From Bifidobacterium sp. (lineage in GTDB: Bacteria; Actinomycetota; Actinomycetes; Actinomycetales; Bifidobacteriaceae): DNA of 64,000 nucleotides. Position numbers and translations under genes: made by a program. This document shows, in pieces, positions 58,178-64,000 of this stretch; position 1 is the first letter of the stretch, and every line of letters starts with the position of its first letter. The DNA is taken from NCBI RefSeq assembly GCF_022647885.1, contig NZ_JALCLM010000001.1:682001-746000 (forward strand). The letters run 5' to 3'. The notes beneath the pieces were generated by a model. The model searched no databases, was not told where the DNA came from, and saw nothing but the letters and a program-made list of their open reading frames with translations.

Positions 58178-58378
58178 TTACTTGAATAGGTCCCAGAAGC
58201 TGAAGCTGGTTTTCCTGTAGACCTTGTTGTATGCGGCTTTGCGCGGGTTCTTCACCCATCCCGCGCCTTTCCTCCCGTATCCCGGGATGATGGCCTTCTT
58301 CGCCTGGCGTTTCCACTTCGACGTGGTCATGGCTTTTAACGATCGTTTCAGACTCGGCGTCCGCATACCAAACTTCAT
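58178..58378 (-). CDS. Small basic phage protein
   Basis: 66 residues, very rich in Lys and Arg, with KAIIPGYGRKGAGWVKNPRKA in the middle (20 or so conserved-looking residues) and a hydrophobic end. Similar small proteins occur near integrases in Gram-positive phages; their role is unknown. GAGGA lies upstream of the ATG. It is convergent with int. Confidence 0.65.
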   Translation of the reverse strand: MKFGMRTPSLKRSLKAMTTSKWKRQAKKAIIPGYGRKGAGWVKNPRKAAYNKVYRKTSFSFWDLFK

Positions 58379-58404
58379 GATTCCTCGATCCTCGATGGTT
58401 CTGG

Positions 58405-58875
58405 TTATTGGATGATTTCCTTGGCGTTTTCGATGACTTCGGCATTCTCCTCGTCGTCGCCGAGTAGGAGCACGTAGCCCGCGTTCTCACCAAGGGATGG
58501 CGGTTTCAACTGGATGAGGAGATTCTTCTTTGCTAGGAATGTCCATGCCCTGCTTATACGGTTCTTCGCGGTTGCCTTACGTTTCTTTATCAAGGCTGCT
58601 TCTTCAGAATCAGTGGTGTTTTTGTTTACCGATGCATATAAGAGTCCGAGACCTTCGGCTATTGTCTTCCAGCCTTGGTCGTAGTATCTGGCAGGTATCG
58701 AAGGGTTTTGATTCTCGTCTTTGGGATAGTCATATGTTTTTGCTGCCATGTAGAGCAGCACGAGCGTGGCGAAGCTGTCGATGCCGAAGACATCATCCTT
58801 GCGCAGCTTGAGCGTGCCACCATCGCCTGCTTTCTTTATGGCTATCGTTGTGTTTCTGAATCCCACGAAGTCCAC
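58405..58875 (-). CDS. Phage protein of unknown function, winged-helix-like C-terminus
   Basis: 156 residues, not recognised. The middle (GWKTIAEGLGLLYASV) and the later ISRAWTFLAKKNLLIQL segment look like two helices and a wing of a DNA-binding fold, and the C-terminus is acidic. The start is GTG with GAGGGGGA just before. It is transcribed with the small basic gene and may be a lysogeny-control or accessory protein. Confidence 0.6.
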   Translation of the reverse strand: MDFVGFRNTTIAIKKAGDGGTLKLRKDDVFGIDSFATLVLLYMAAKTYDYPKDENQNPSIPARYYDQGWKTIAEGLGLLYASVNKNTTDSEEAALIKKRKATAKNRISRAWTFLAKKNLLIQLKPPSLGENAGYVLLLGDDEENAEVIENAKEIIQ

Positions 58876-59142
58876 ACTTCCCCCTCACATGGCGTATAAT
58901 CGCTAGTGAGGTATTATCCTCGAATTCCCCGTGTTTTCTTTGCCGAGAAGCGGGGACTTCTCATAACGTGACACTTAATATAGTATCAGTGTAACACTAA
59001 ATAGTGTGGCGTGGAAACAGTTTATATTATGACCATTAGACTACTTATTAAGTGGCGCATGTATACATAACTAATACATAACGTTATACATAACTATGAC
59101 AGCATCGTTTTCTCACGAAAACGACGGCGCACACAAAAATGC
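58876..59142. promoter_or_regulatory. Intergenic control region with repeated CATAAC sites
   Basis: A 267-base gap, AT-rich, with no ORF. It contains CATAAC at 58962, 59066, 59077 and 59089, the last three in tandem 11-12 bases apart, plus palindromes ACACTAAATAGTGT (58994-59007) and ATAACGTTAT (59078-59087). Likely operator DNA for the prophage repressor. Confidence 0.55.
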
Positions 59143-59571
59143 TCAAGCATATTGCCGGCGGTCAAGGACAAGATCCTTGTAGTCTTTGAGCACCTGCATG
59201 GTTACGTTCATGTCGTTGGCGATCAATGCTGCGTCACCTTCGTATTCGGGGTCCACGCATTCGAATCTTTTGGTTGGCACCAGGAGTTCGGCGGTGAGCC
59301 GTCGCGTCCGTTTCTCTGCTTTCGCGTGCAACACTGGGTCGCAGGAGTTGTCGAAGTACGACCAGTGGAATAGTTCGTGCACCAGTGTGCATCGTTTCTG
59401 CGTGTAATCGAGTGAACGGTCGATGATGATCATTCTGAGGTTCTCGTCGTAGATGCCCTTGACGCCAGCGGGAAGCAGCTCGCTGCTGATGGCGACATCC
59501 AACGCTTCCGCGTAGCGTCGCATGTCGCCATAGGTCATTGAGCAGTCGATGTGAAAATCACGCTCCGGCAT
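59143..59571 (-). CDS. ImmA/IrrE family metallopeptidase
   Basis: A zinc protease-like protein of 142 residues with the HExxH motif in LVHELFHW (~residues 64-71) and the downstream Glu-containing helix KRTRRLTAELLVP. ImmA proteins cleave the cognate phage or ICE repressor to start excision. Its start overlaps the end of the repressor gene by 14 bases, so the two are made together. Confidence 0.85.
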   Translation of the reverse strand: MPERDFHIDCSMTYGDMRRYAEALDVAISSELLPAGVKGIYDENLRMIIIDRSLDYTQKRCTLVHELFHWSYFDNSCDPVLHAKAEKRTRRLTAELLVPTKRFECVDPEYEGDAALIANDMNVTMQVLKDYKDLVLDRRQYA

Positions 59572-59977
59572 CTGGGTAGTAATCCCTCTCCGCTTCCTTG
59601 TCTGGATCGTAGTTCGCCGCGAGGCTCATGTCGCCTCTGCGTACCTTCTCCATTATCAGGCGCTTCTTCTCTTCTTCGCTCAGAGCATCGGGGTTCACGG
59701 TGATCGGAGGCCAGGGACCGAGCTCATCATGAAGGCGTTTGTTCGCGGAGTTTGTGACATCAGATATATCGGCACCGATGTAATCGCATATCTTTCTTGC
59801 GACTGCTACGTCTATGGGAGGCTTCGCGTTCAGCCATTTTGACATCGTGGAGCGAGCGTGCCCGAGCTCGTCCGCCACTTGTCCTTGCGAATACCCATGA
59901 GAGGCGATGGTGCCTTTTAATTCTGCTCCGAAGAGTTGAGCAAACCGCTCTGATCGTTTCTGTATGTTATTAGCCAT
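59558..59977 (-). CDS. XRE family repressor (CI-like)
   Basis: 139 residues with an N-terminal HTH (YSQGQVADELGHARSTMSKW, ~residues 29-48) and an acidic C-terminus, without an autocleavage domain. It probably keeps the prophage silent and is removed through the ImmA partner. A TATGAT -10 box (59984-59989, minus strand) ends 6 bases before the ATG, so the message is probably leaderless, like lambda cI. Confidence 0.85.
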   Translation of the reverse strand: MANNIQKRSERFAQLFGAELKGTIASHGYSQGQVADELGHARSTMSKWLNAKPPIDVAVARKICDYIGADISDVTNSANKRLHDELGPWPPITVNPDALSEEEKKRLIMEKVRRGDMSLAANYDPDKEAERDYYPDAGA

Positions 59978-59983
59978 AACGCC

Positions 59984-60064
59984 ATCATACTACAGATATA
60001 AACAACATTGTTAGCAAAACCCATAACTTTTCAAGTTGACAAATAGCGTTATGACCAATACTGT
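59984..60064. promoter_or_regulatory. Divergent lysogeny-switch promoters and operators
   Basis: The rightward promoter has TTGACA (60036-60041), 17 bases, then TACTGT (60059-60064). The leftward -10 is TATGAT (59984-59989). CATAAC or its complement occurs at 59975, 60022, 60048 and 60063; the copy at 60048 lies between the rightward -35 and -10, where binding would block it. Confidence 0.6.
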
Positions 60065-60071
60065 TATGAAT

Positions 60072-60317
60072 ATGACCAACACAGATATTGACCATGAGAT
60101 CGCTCAGGCGGTCAACTCTGCTATCGACCAATCAGGAATTAAGAAAAAGTTTCTGTGCGAAAAAACCGGGATGCCGTATTCAACATTGAACTCGAAGCTC
60201 AGAGCTTACAGCTCATTCACTGTTGCTGAGATCTATGCAATAGCGGACGCAATGAAAATATCACCCAACCCTTTGTTGGCACCCCAACCCGTTTCGTCTC
60301 AGGAGCTGACGGCATGA
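60072..60317 (+). CDS. Small HTH protein, Cro/excisionase-like
   Basis: 81 residues with a probable helix-turn-helix (KKKFLCEKTGMPYSTLNSKL). It is the first rightward gene opposite the repressor, the classic place for Cro. The ATG at 60072 stands about where transcription should start, so it may be leaderless; the open frame back to 60036 includes the -35 box and is not coding. The next ORF overlaps its stop (ATGA). Confidence 0.7.
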   Translation: MTNTDIDHEIAQAVNSAIDQSGIKKKFLCEKTGMPYSTLNSKLRAYSSFTVAEIYAIADAMKISPNPLLAPQPVSSQELTA

Positions 60318-60646
60318 GCAGACAGAAGAAAACCCCCACGGTGCGAGCGCAGGGGAAAGATGGGGAATCGTCAGTCTTCTGTGAGGTGTTCAAAACTAAT
60401 CGGAGCACCTGTGGTCCATATTCCGTCGATTTGGGTGTCGTGCAGAACAGAGCCGAACACGACTACTTCTCCGTCCCTCGCGGCCGTCACGATGCTGTCC
60501 TTGATGTTCTCGGTATCAGCGTCGCTAAGCGGCCCGAATTCTTGTCCGTTGAAGTGAATTTTCCACGCCATTTTCTTACCTCCCTTCTTTGGTTGGGTGC
60601 TCTCATTGTCGCACTGATGAAAACCAGCAAGGGGCAGGAATCATGA
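60314..60646 (+). CDS. Doubtful early ORF with an antisense gene inside
   Basis: 110 codons, coupled at both ends by ATGA overlaps (with the Cro-like gene and with the next membrane protein), which argues for translation. The middle lies opposite the well-supported minus-strand gene 60371-60571, in the codon register that commonly gives shadow ORFs. Only the first ~20 and last ~20 residues are free of that overlap. Not recognised. Confidence 0.35.
   Translation: MSRQKKTPTVRAQGKDGESSVFCEVFKTNRSTCGPYSVDLGVVQNRAEHDYFSVPRGRHDAVLDVLGISVAKRPEFLSVEVNFPRHFLTSLLWLGALIVALMKTSKGQES
60371..60571 (-). CDS. Small protein of unknown function, antisense to the early operon
   Basis: 66 residues (MAWKIHFNGQEFGPLSD at the start) with a balanced, globular-looking composition. 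An excellent ribosome site, GGGAGG, lies 7 bases before the ATG on the minus strand. It runs against the surrounding rightward genes. Function unknown; a lysogeny-expressed accessory gene is possible. Confidence 0.6.
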   Translation of the reverse strand: MAWKIHFNGQEFGPLSDADTENIKDSIVTAARDGEVVVFGSVLHDTQIDGIWTTGAPISFEHLTED

Positions 60647-60864
60647 GGAACATTAATCGTCATGTTTTGAAGTATGTGCTGTTGAGTGTGGCACTGTCGG
60701 TGCATGCGTTGTTGTGGGTGTTGGCGTTGATTTGGATGCTTTCTCAGACGGTGAGTGTGCATGTGCTGGTGAATATCGTGGCGTTTGCCTGGATAGTTGG
60801 TGCGCCAGTACTACTGATTTTGTTGCTCGTGGATCGCATCCTCAACAGTGAGGAGCAGTCATGA
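60643..60864 (+). CDS. Small two-helix membrane protein
   Basis: 73 residues: a short basic start, then two hydrophobic helices (YVLLSVALSVHALLWVLAL and a second ending LLILLLVDRI). GGGGCAGG lies upstream of the ATG, and the stop overlaps the next gene (ATGA). Unknown function. Confidence 0.65.
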   Translation: MRNINRHVLKYVLLSVALSVHALLWVLALIWMLSQTVSVHVLVNIVAFAWIVGAPVLLILLLVDRILNSEEQS

Positions 60865-61073
60865 GTGGGGTTTCTTTTCAACTAATGGGGCTCGCCGTTA
60901 TCGGCTTGGTTCTCGTTCAAGGGCAGCCGAGACTGATACGCGAATTGCGCGCAATTAAACAGATTCTTCAGCAATCACCAACCAAGGTGCACTCAATCCC
61001 ATTTGAAATACATCCGAACAACCCGGACGAGTTGAGCAGAGTCCTCAAGGAACGAGAAAGAAGGGCGGTATGA
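60861..61073 (+). CDS. Small membrane-anchored protein
   Basis: 70 residues with one N-terminal hydrophobic helix and a charged tail (RVLKERERRAV at the end). Coupled by four-base ATGA overlaps on both sides. Not recognised. Confidence 0.6.
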   Translation: MSGVSFQLMGLAVIGLVLVQGQPRLIRELRAIKQILQQSPTKVHSIPFEIHPNNPDELSRVLKERERRAV

Positions 61074-61660
61074 ACAGAGTGAACGGATCAGCAACAATAG
61101 TCGAACGTTTACACTTGCAACTCATCGCACTGAATGCCTGCCAACTGGAATTGCAACGTCAACGAGGGCAACTACTTGGTATTCAGTCGAGACTCCAAAC
61201 TCTTGATTCGTTGGTCCTGATCGATGATGATTCTCGAGACATCACCGAGCTGTTTGACGCTCTGTCCACTGAGGTTGGTCTGTTGAGAAATGGTCTTGGT
61301 GATCTCGCCTCCGGCATCGGTGTGCATGCTGAGCGTTTTGGTGATCTCCTCGAGCACATTGGCTATCTCATAGATCGCATTCTCGCAGTCAGAGATCCTC
61401 GACTCAAGAGTATTCGTGGATGTCTCGTTATTTCCCGTTTCGGTTGTGCTGTTGCCAGCGACACTGTGAGAAGACGTCGACACCCCGGACGCCTCAAGTG
61501 GGGTTTCCGTCTGCTCGCTGCTGGTTTTCTTCTTGCCGAACAGTTCCTTTATCTTGATGATCACATCGAGACATGCTTTCAACGCTTTACCGTATTCGCC
61601 GATGTTTTTGGCAAGGTCTTCCGAAAATTCCAGTCCCTGGTTAAAAGACTGCGGGTCTAA
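61070..61660 (+). CDS. Doubtful early ORF with an antisense gene inside
   Basis: It starts in an ATGA overlap. The first ~34 residues (to QRQRGQL) are free-standing and look helical and protein-like. From 61172 on it lies opposite a convincing minus-strand gene in the shadow register. Perhaps a short helical protein whose original stop was lost, or not a gene beyond the first part. Confidence 0.35.
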   Translation: MNRVNGSATIVERLHLQLIALNACQLELQRQRGQLLGIQSRLQTLDSLVLIDDDSRDITELFDALSTEVGLLRNGLGDLASGIGVHAERFGDLLEHIGYLIDRILAVRDPRLKSIRGCLVISRFGCAVASDTVRRRRHPGRLKWGFRLLAAGFLLAEQFLYLDDHIETCFQRFTVFADVFGKVFRKFQSLVKRLRV

Positions 61661-61669
61661 AGCACTCAT
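61172..61669 (-). CDS. Coiled-coil phage protein of unknown function
   Basis: 165 residues: a helical N-terminus with ACLDVIIKIKELFGKKK, a Ser/Thr-rich linker (about residues 50-85), then a heptad-like C-terminal helix (ISDCENAIYEIANVLEEI to the end). AGGAGAAG lies before the minus-strand ATG at 61669; a longer frame to 61723 lacks such a site. It runs against the early operon, as expected for an accessory gene expressed in the lysogen. Superinfection exclusion is only a guess. Confidence 0.65.
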   Translation of the reverse strand: MSALDPQSFNQGLEFSEDLAKNIGEYGKALKACLDVIIKIKELFGKKKTSSEQTETPLEASGVSTSSHSVAGNSTTETGNNETSTNTLESRISDCENAIYEIANVLEEITKTLSMHTDAGGEITKTISQQTNLSGQSVKQLGDVSRIIIDQDQRIKSLESRLNTK

Positions 61670-61782
61670 GATTCTTCTCCTAATTGTGAGGTCACGTACT
61701 GGTAATGCGCGGCTAGCAACCACTTTAGGAGGGGCCGTGCGGAACTCCTAACCCGCACGGTATCTACTTCCACAAATAAATA

Positions 61783-61804
61783 GAGCCCCGTTGCACCGGG
61801 GCTC
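61783..61804. terminator. GC hairpin before the antirepressor gene
   Basis: GAGCCCCG (61783-61790) and CGGGGCTC (61797-61804), much like the hairpin after int at 58152. There is no T-run on the plus strand, but AT-rich sequence follows on the minus side. Confidence 0.5.
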
Positions 61805-61826
61805 ATCACAGAAAGAAAAAATAACT

Positions 61827-62597
61827 ATGAGTACTAACAGCATATCGCAGATTCCATTCAACGGGCAGGTGATCGAAGCGCAGAAAGACGGGGACACGGT
61901 TCTCGTCGCTTTGAAGCCTCTCTGCGAAAACCTCGGAGTCTCTTTCACTGGGCAGTTCGAGAGACTGCAACGACAACCTTGGGCAACTGTTCGTGTCACA
62001 CGAACAGTTGGTGCAGACGGTAGGCAACGTGACATGACGATGATTGATCGTCGTACGTTCACGATGTGGCTGGCCACCATCGACACGAACCGTTTGAAGA
62101 ACGAGGCCGCCAAGGATGTGGTGGTTTCCTATCAGCGTGAGGCTGCGGACGCTTTGGACAGGTATTTCAACACCGGTGTGGCCATAAACGAGCACCTGTT
62201 GAACGCCCAGCACTTGCGCCGCATGCAAAACATCGAACTGTTGAAAGCAGCCGAGGGTCTGATCCACCCTGATTTCCTGGAGGCGAAGGCACGCATCATC
62301 CTAGGCCGTGAAACAGGAGAGGTGCCGGAGATCGACCCATTGAAGCGCCCCTTGTACGTGCAGGACTTCCTACGCGAACGCGGGTTGAACAGTAGAGAGC
62401 TCAAGCACAGGTCCGGCATGTTCGGCAAACAGTTGAAAAAGCTCTACAAGACCCGTCGTGGCGTGGAGCCAGGCCGCGCCGATATCACCACGGGTTCAGG
62501 GCAGATTCGCAAAGTGTACGCATACACGGAGTTCGACCGCCCGCTGTTCGAACAAATCTGGGCAATCCTCAACAACAGCATCGGGAAGGCGGCGTGA
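61827..62597 (+). CDS. Phage antirepressor (P22_AR_N-type)
   Basis: 256 residues. The N-terminal ~120 match the P22 antirepressor N-domain: IPFNGQVIEA, VALKPLCENLGVSFTGQ, RQRDMTMI, FTMWLATIDTNRLKNEA and VVSYQREAADAL in order. The C-terminal half is a different, basic DNA-binding-like domain. It may counter the repressor during induction. The ATG at 61827 has AGAAAG upstream; the frame is open to 61791 but that part lies in the hairpin. Confidence 0.85.
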   Translation: MSTNSISQIPFNGQVIEAQKDGDTVLVALKPLCENLGVSFTGQFERLQRQPWATVRVTRTVGADGRQRDMTMIDRRTFTMWLATIDTNRLKNEAAKDVVVSYQREAADALDRYFNTGVAINEHLLNAQHLRRMQNIELLKAAEGLIHPDFLEAKARIILGRETGEVPEIDPLKRPLYVQDFLRERGLNSRELKHRSGMFGKQLKKLYKTRRGVEPGRADITTGSGQIRKVYAYTEFDRPLFEQIWAILNNSIGKAA

Positions 62598-62599
62598 GC

Positions 62600-62824
62600 A
62601 TGGCTGAGAAGAACCCTGTCCCGTTGAAGGATCGTGAGTATTGGACTGCGTTGCAGGCCCATTACGTGTTGAACATCCCTTATAAGAACGTGTCGGCCGC
62701 GTATCGGACGCGCCAGTTTCCTATCAAATTTTTCGATACTCAGCTGGCGAAGGCTGCCGCTGAGGATGTGCGTGCCTGGGCTAGGCGTGCTCCTGAGAGT
62801 GCTGGGGGTGAGTGGATTGACTGA
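62600..62824 (+). CDS. Small phage protein, unknown
   Basis: 74 residues with a helical, aromatic N-terminus (DREYWTALQAHYVLNIPYKN) and a WARRAPES tail. The pattern resembles small excisionase or helix-turn-helix proteins but no family is certain. The start is ATG 62600 or GTG 62594, overlapping the antirepressor stop. Confidence 0.6.
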   Translation: MAEKNPVPLKDREYWTALQAHYVLNIPYKNVSAAYRTRQFPIKFFDTQLAKAAAEDVRAWARRAPESAGGEWID

Positions 62825-62921
62825 TCACAGTTTGCCTCTTGATTTTGAGCGTTTGGATCCGCGCACGTTGCAGTTGATTCGCCGGTGGGAGGTGTCTCAT
62901 GTCGTTGATCACGAGCAGTGA
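62817..62921 (+). CDS. Very small ORF between early genes
   Basis: 34 residues (MTDHSLPLDFERLDPRTLQL at the start) from a TTG overlapping the preceding stop; GGGGGTGAG lies just before it. It ends 23 bases inside the next gene. Its tight packing and phage-like composition support it, but it is short. Confidence 0.45.
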   Translation: MTDHSLPLDFERLDPRTLQLIRRWEVSHVVDHEQ

Positions 62922-63084
62922 GGTGCGTATTCACAGGTTGCGGACGGTGAAACGGTTCGGATTGTTTGGTGCGGACTTGTATGACGCGGACGAGGTTGAC
63001 GCGTTACTGGATGACCTGGTGATTCCCACGCTGCAAGCACATGAGAACGGGTTGATTGAAAACTTTGGAAGGACATTGAAATGA
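62899..63084 (+). CDS. Small phage protein, unknown
   Basis: 61 residues with an HRLRTVKRFGLFGADLYDAD core and an acidic helix, perhaps a small DNA-binding protein. GTGGGAGG lies before the ATG. The stop overlaps the next start (ATGA). Confidence 0.6.
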   Translation: MSLITSSEVRIHRLRTVKRFGLFGADLYDADEVDALLDDLVIPTLQAHENGLIENFGRTLK

Positions 63085-63614
63085 GTGAGAGCACGAGTGT
63101 GGCGGAGTTAATTGAGGCGGGTGAGATCACCCCCATCGAGGCTGCGCAACAGTTGGCGTTGGTGACGGCGATGCTGCACCAATTGAAGGATTCGGAGAGT
63201 GCGTTGCGTGGCTATCTGACCGACCACTTGGACCCGAAGGAGCATCTGACTACGGCGTTGGGCGTGGTGAGTTATAAGCGTGGCGGTGAAGCGAAATGGC
63301 GGGTGAAGGATCCGGTTGCGTTTGGCCAGTGGCTTGCACGTAATGGTGAGGAGTCGAGCGTGGAGGAGGTGTTGTATCCGGTGGAGTTCATTACGAAACC
63401 GGATGCGATCGAGAAACTGGTGCGCGATCATCTTGGCGAACAGCCCGATGGTGTGGAGCTGTCGGGCGGCAGGGCCGACTCGGTGGCCACATCGAAGGTC
63501 AAAGCGTGGAACGAGGTCATGAATGACCTGACCGCGCAACGTCAGGCGGGCGCACTGCTTGGTATCGACAGTGGCAGTAAGAAGAAGGAGGTGTCGGAAT
63601 GGGACAGGATCTAG
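63081..63614 (+). CDS. Phage early protein, unknown (upstream of recT)
   Basis: 177 residues, mostly helical, with an N-terminal TAMLHQLKDSESALRGYL segment and a middle GVVSYKRGGEAKWRVKDP beta part. It resembles Gp157/host-nuclease-inhibitor-like proteins placed before recombinases in phages, but this is weak. GGAAGGAC precedes the ATG. It overlaps the recT-like start by 16 bases. Confidence 0.6.
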   Translation: MSESTSVAELIEAGEITPIEAAQQLALVTAMLHQLKDSESALRGYLTDHLDPKEHLTTALGVVSYKRGGEAKWRVKDPVAFGQWLARNGEESSVEEVLYPVEFITKPDAIEKLVRDHLGEQPDGVELSGGRADSVATSKVKAWNEVMNDLTAQRQAGALLGIDSGSKKKEVSEWDRI

Positions 63615-64000
63615 CCACGCAAAGCCAGTCTGGTTTGCAGTCGCAGATGCAGTGGGCAAAACTCGCCGAAGCGTCCGACATTATCCCCGACTCGTATCGG
63701 GGTAAGCCCGCGAACATTCTTGTGGCCGTAGGGTTTGGCGCGTCGATGGGATTATCACCGGCGGAGAGCCTGTACCGCATCTCAGTTATTAAGGGCAAAC
63801 CGACGATGAGTGCGGAGCTGATCGCCTCGCAGGTGCGTCGTGCTGGCCACAAGCTACGCATCCAGAAGGATTCGGCCAGTCAGAGCGTCACCGCGACAGT
63901 GCTCCGTTCTGATGATCCTGATTATCCGATCAGCGTGACCCGTGACCTAGCGTGGGCGAAAAGCATGGGATTGGCGGGCAATCAGAACTATCAGAAGCAG
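63599..64000 (+). CDS. RecT-like single-strand annealing protein (3' end outside window)
   Basis: The first 134 codons of a protein resembling phage RecT recombinases: QMQWAKLAEASDIIPDSYRG, KPANILVAVGFGASMGLSP, SLYRISVIKGKPTMSAELIA and VRRAGHKLRI. AGAAGGAGG lies before the ATG. RecT anneals complementary DNA during phage recombination, usually with a nuclease partner that would lie further right. Confidence 0.82.
   Translation, partial: MGQDLATQSQSGLQSQMQWAKLAEASDIIPDSYRGKPANILVAVGFGASMGLSPAESLYRISVIKGKPTMSAELIASQVRRAGHKLRIQKDSASQSVTATVLRSDDPDYPISVTRDLAWAKSMGLAGNQNYQKQ

Larger units (their letters stand above)
56737..64000. mobile_element. Left part of a prophage or integrative element in tRNA-Gly
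   Basis: It runs from the tRNA-Gly 3' end to beyond the window. Order: integrase, two minus-strand small genes, ImmA-like protease, XRE repressor, divergent Cro-like gene, overlapping small early genes, antirepressor, and the start of a recT-like gene. Much of it, notably the integrase, is visibly more GC-rich than the host genes. The right end and structural genes are not seen, so intactness is unknown. Confidence 0.88.

Noticed and set aside
1-64000. CRISPR arrays and insertion sequences
   Set aside because: No regularly spaced repeats and no transposase-like ORF were seen. The short repeats noted are isolated or tandem pairs.

Overview
The window looks like chromosome from a member of the Bifidobacteriaceae (Bifidobacterium or a close relative). 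The evidence is the gene content: a single type I multidomain fatty acid synthase of about 3,100 residues beside acpS, an accBC/accD pair and a bifunctional birA; a Maf-Nudix fusion; an RNase E with a very long disordered N-terminus; a NusG with an acidic N-terminal extension; and the orders argS-lysA-hom-thrB and rne-rplU-rpmA-obg-proB. The host part looks only moderately GC-rich, lower than most bifidobacteria. The species cannot be fixed from the window.

Layout. 1-5.2 kb: a carbohydrate locus with two ABC permeases, a solute-binding lipoprotein, a GH30 glycosidase and a YesL-like membrane protein. It has no ATPase of its own, so a shared one is presumably used. A TetR-type regulator follows. 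6.2-13.5 kb: argS, lysA, hom, thrB and maf-nudix. 13.6-16.9 kb: an exporter-type ABC pair and an AEC carrier on the minus strand. 17-26.6 kb: dapE, rne, rplU, rpmA, obg, proB and an aspartate aminotransferase. 26.9-29.8 kb: tRNA-Trp, secE, nusG, rplK, rplA.

29.9-50.7 kb is a lipid/biotin supercluster. On the minus strand are a FasR/PucR-like regulator, translationally coupled to a large membrane protein, and an ECF biotin importer (bioY, ATPase, EcfT). On the plus strand are birA, accBC, accD, fas and acpS. Together these genes import biotin, attach it to the carboxylase, make malonyl-CoA, synthesise acyl chains and activate the synthase's carrier domain. 50.7-54.6 kb: an aldo/keto reductase and a PhzA/B-like protein (minus strand), then a TPP riboswitch driving thiS (interrupted by a one-base frameshift in this sequence), thiF and thiG. 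54.7-56.5 kb: a divergent LysG/ArgP-type regulator and LysE-type amino acid exporter.

From a tRNA-Gly(TCC) at 56.67 kb to the window end lies the left part of a prophage or related integrative element. It carries a tyrosine integrase, a divergent lysogeny switch (ImmA-like protease, XRE repressor, Cro-like protein), tightly overlapping small early genes, a P22-AR-type antirepressor and the start of a RecT-like gene. The main points to re-examine are the thiS frameshift, two dispersed copies of a roughly 115-bp inverted-repeat element, an array of CATAAC motifs around the prophage switch, and two minus-strand genes nested inside plus-strand early ORFs.
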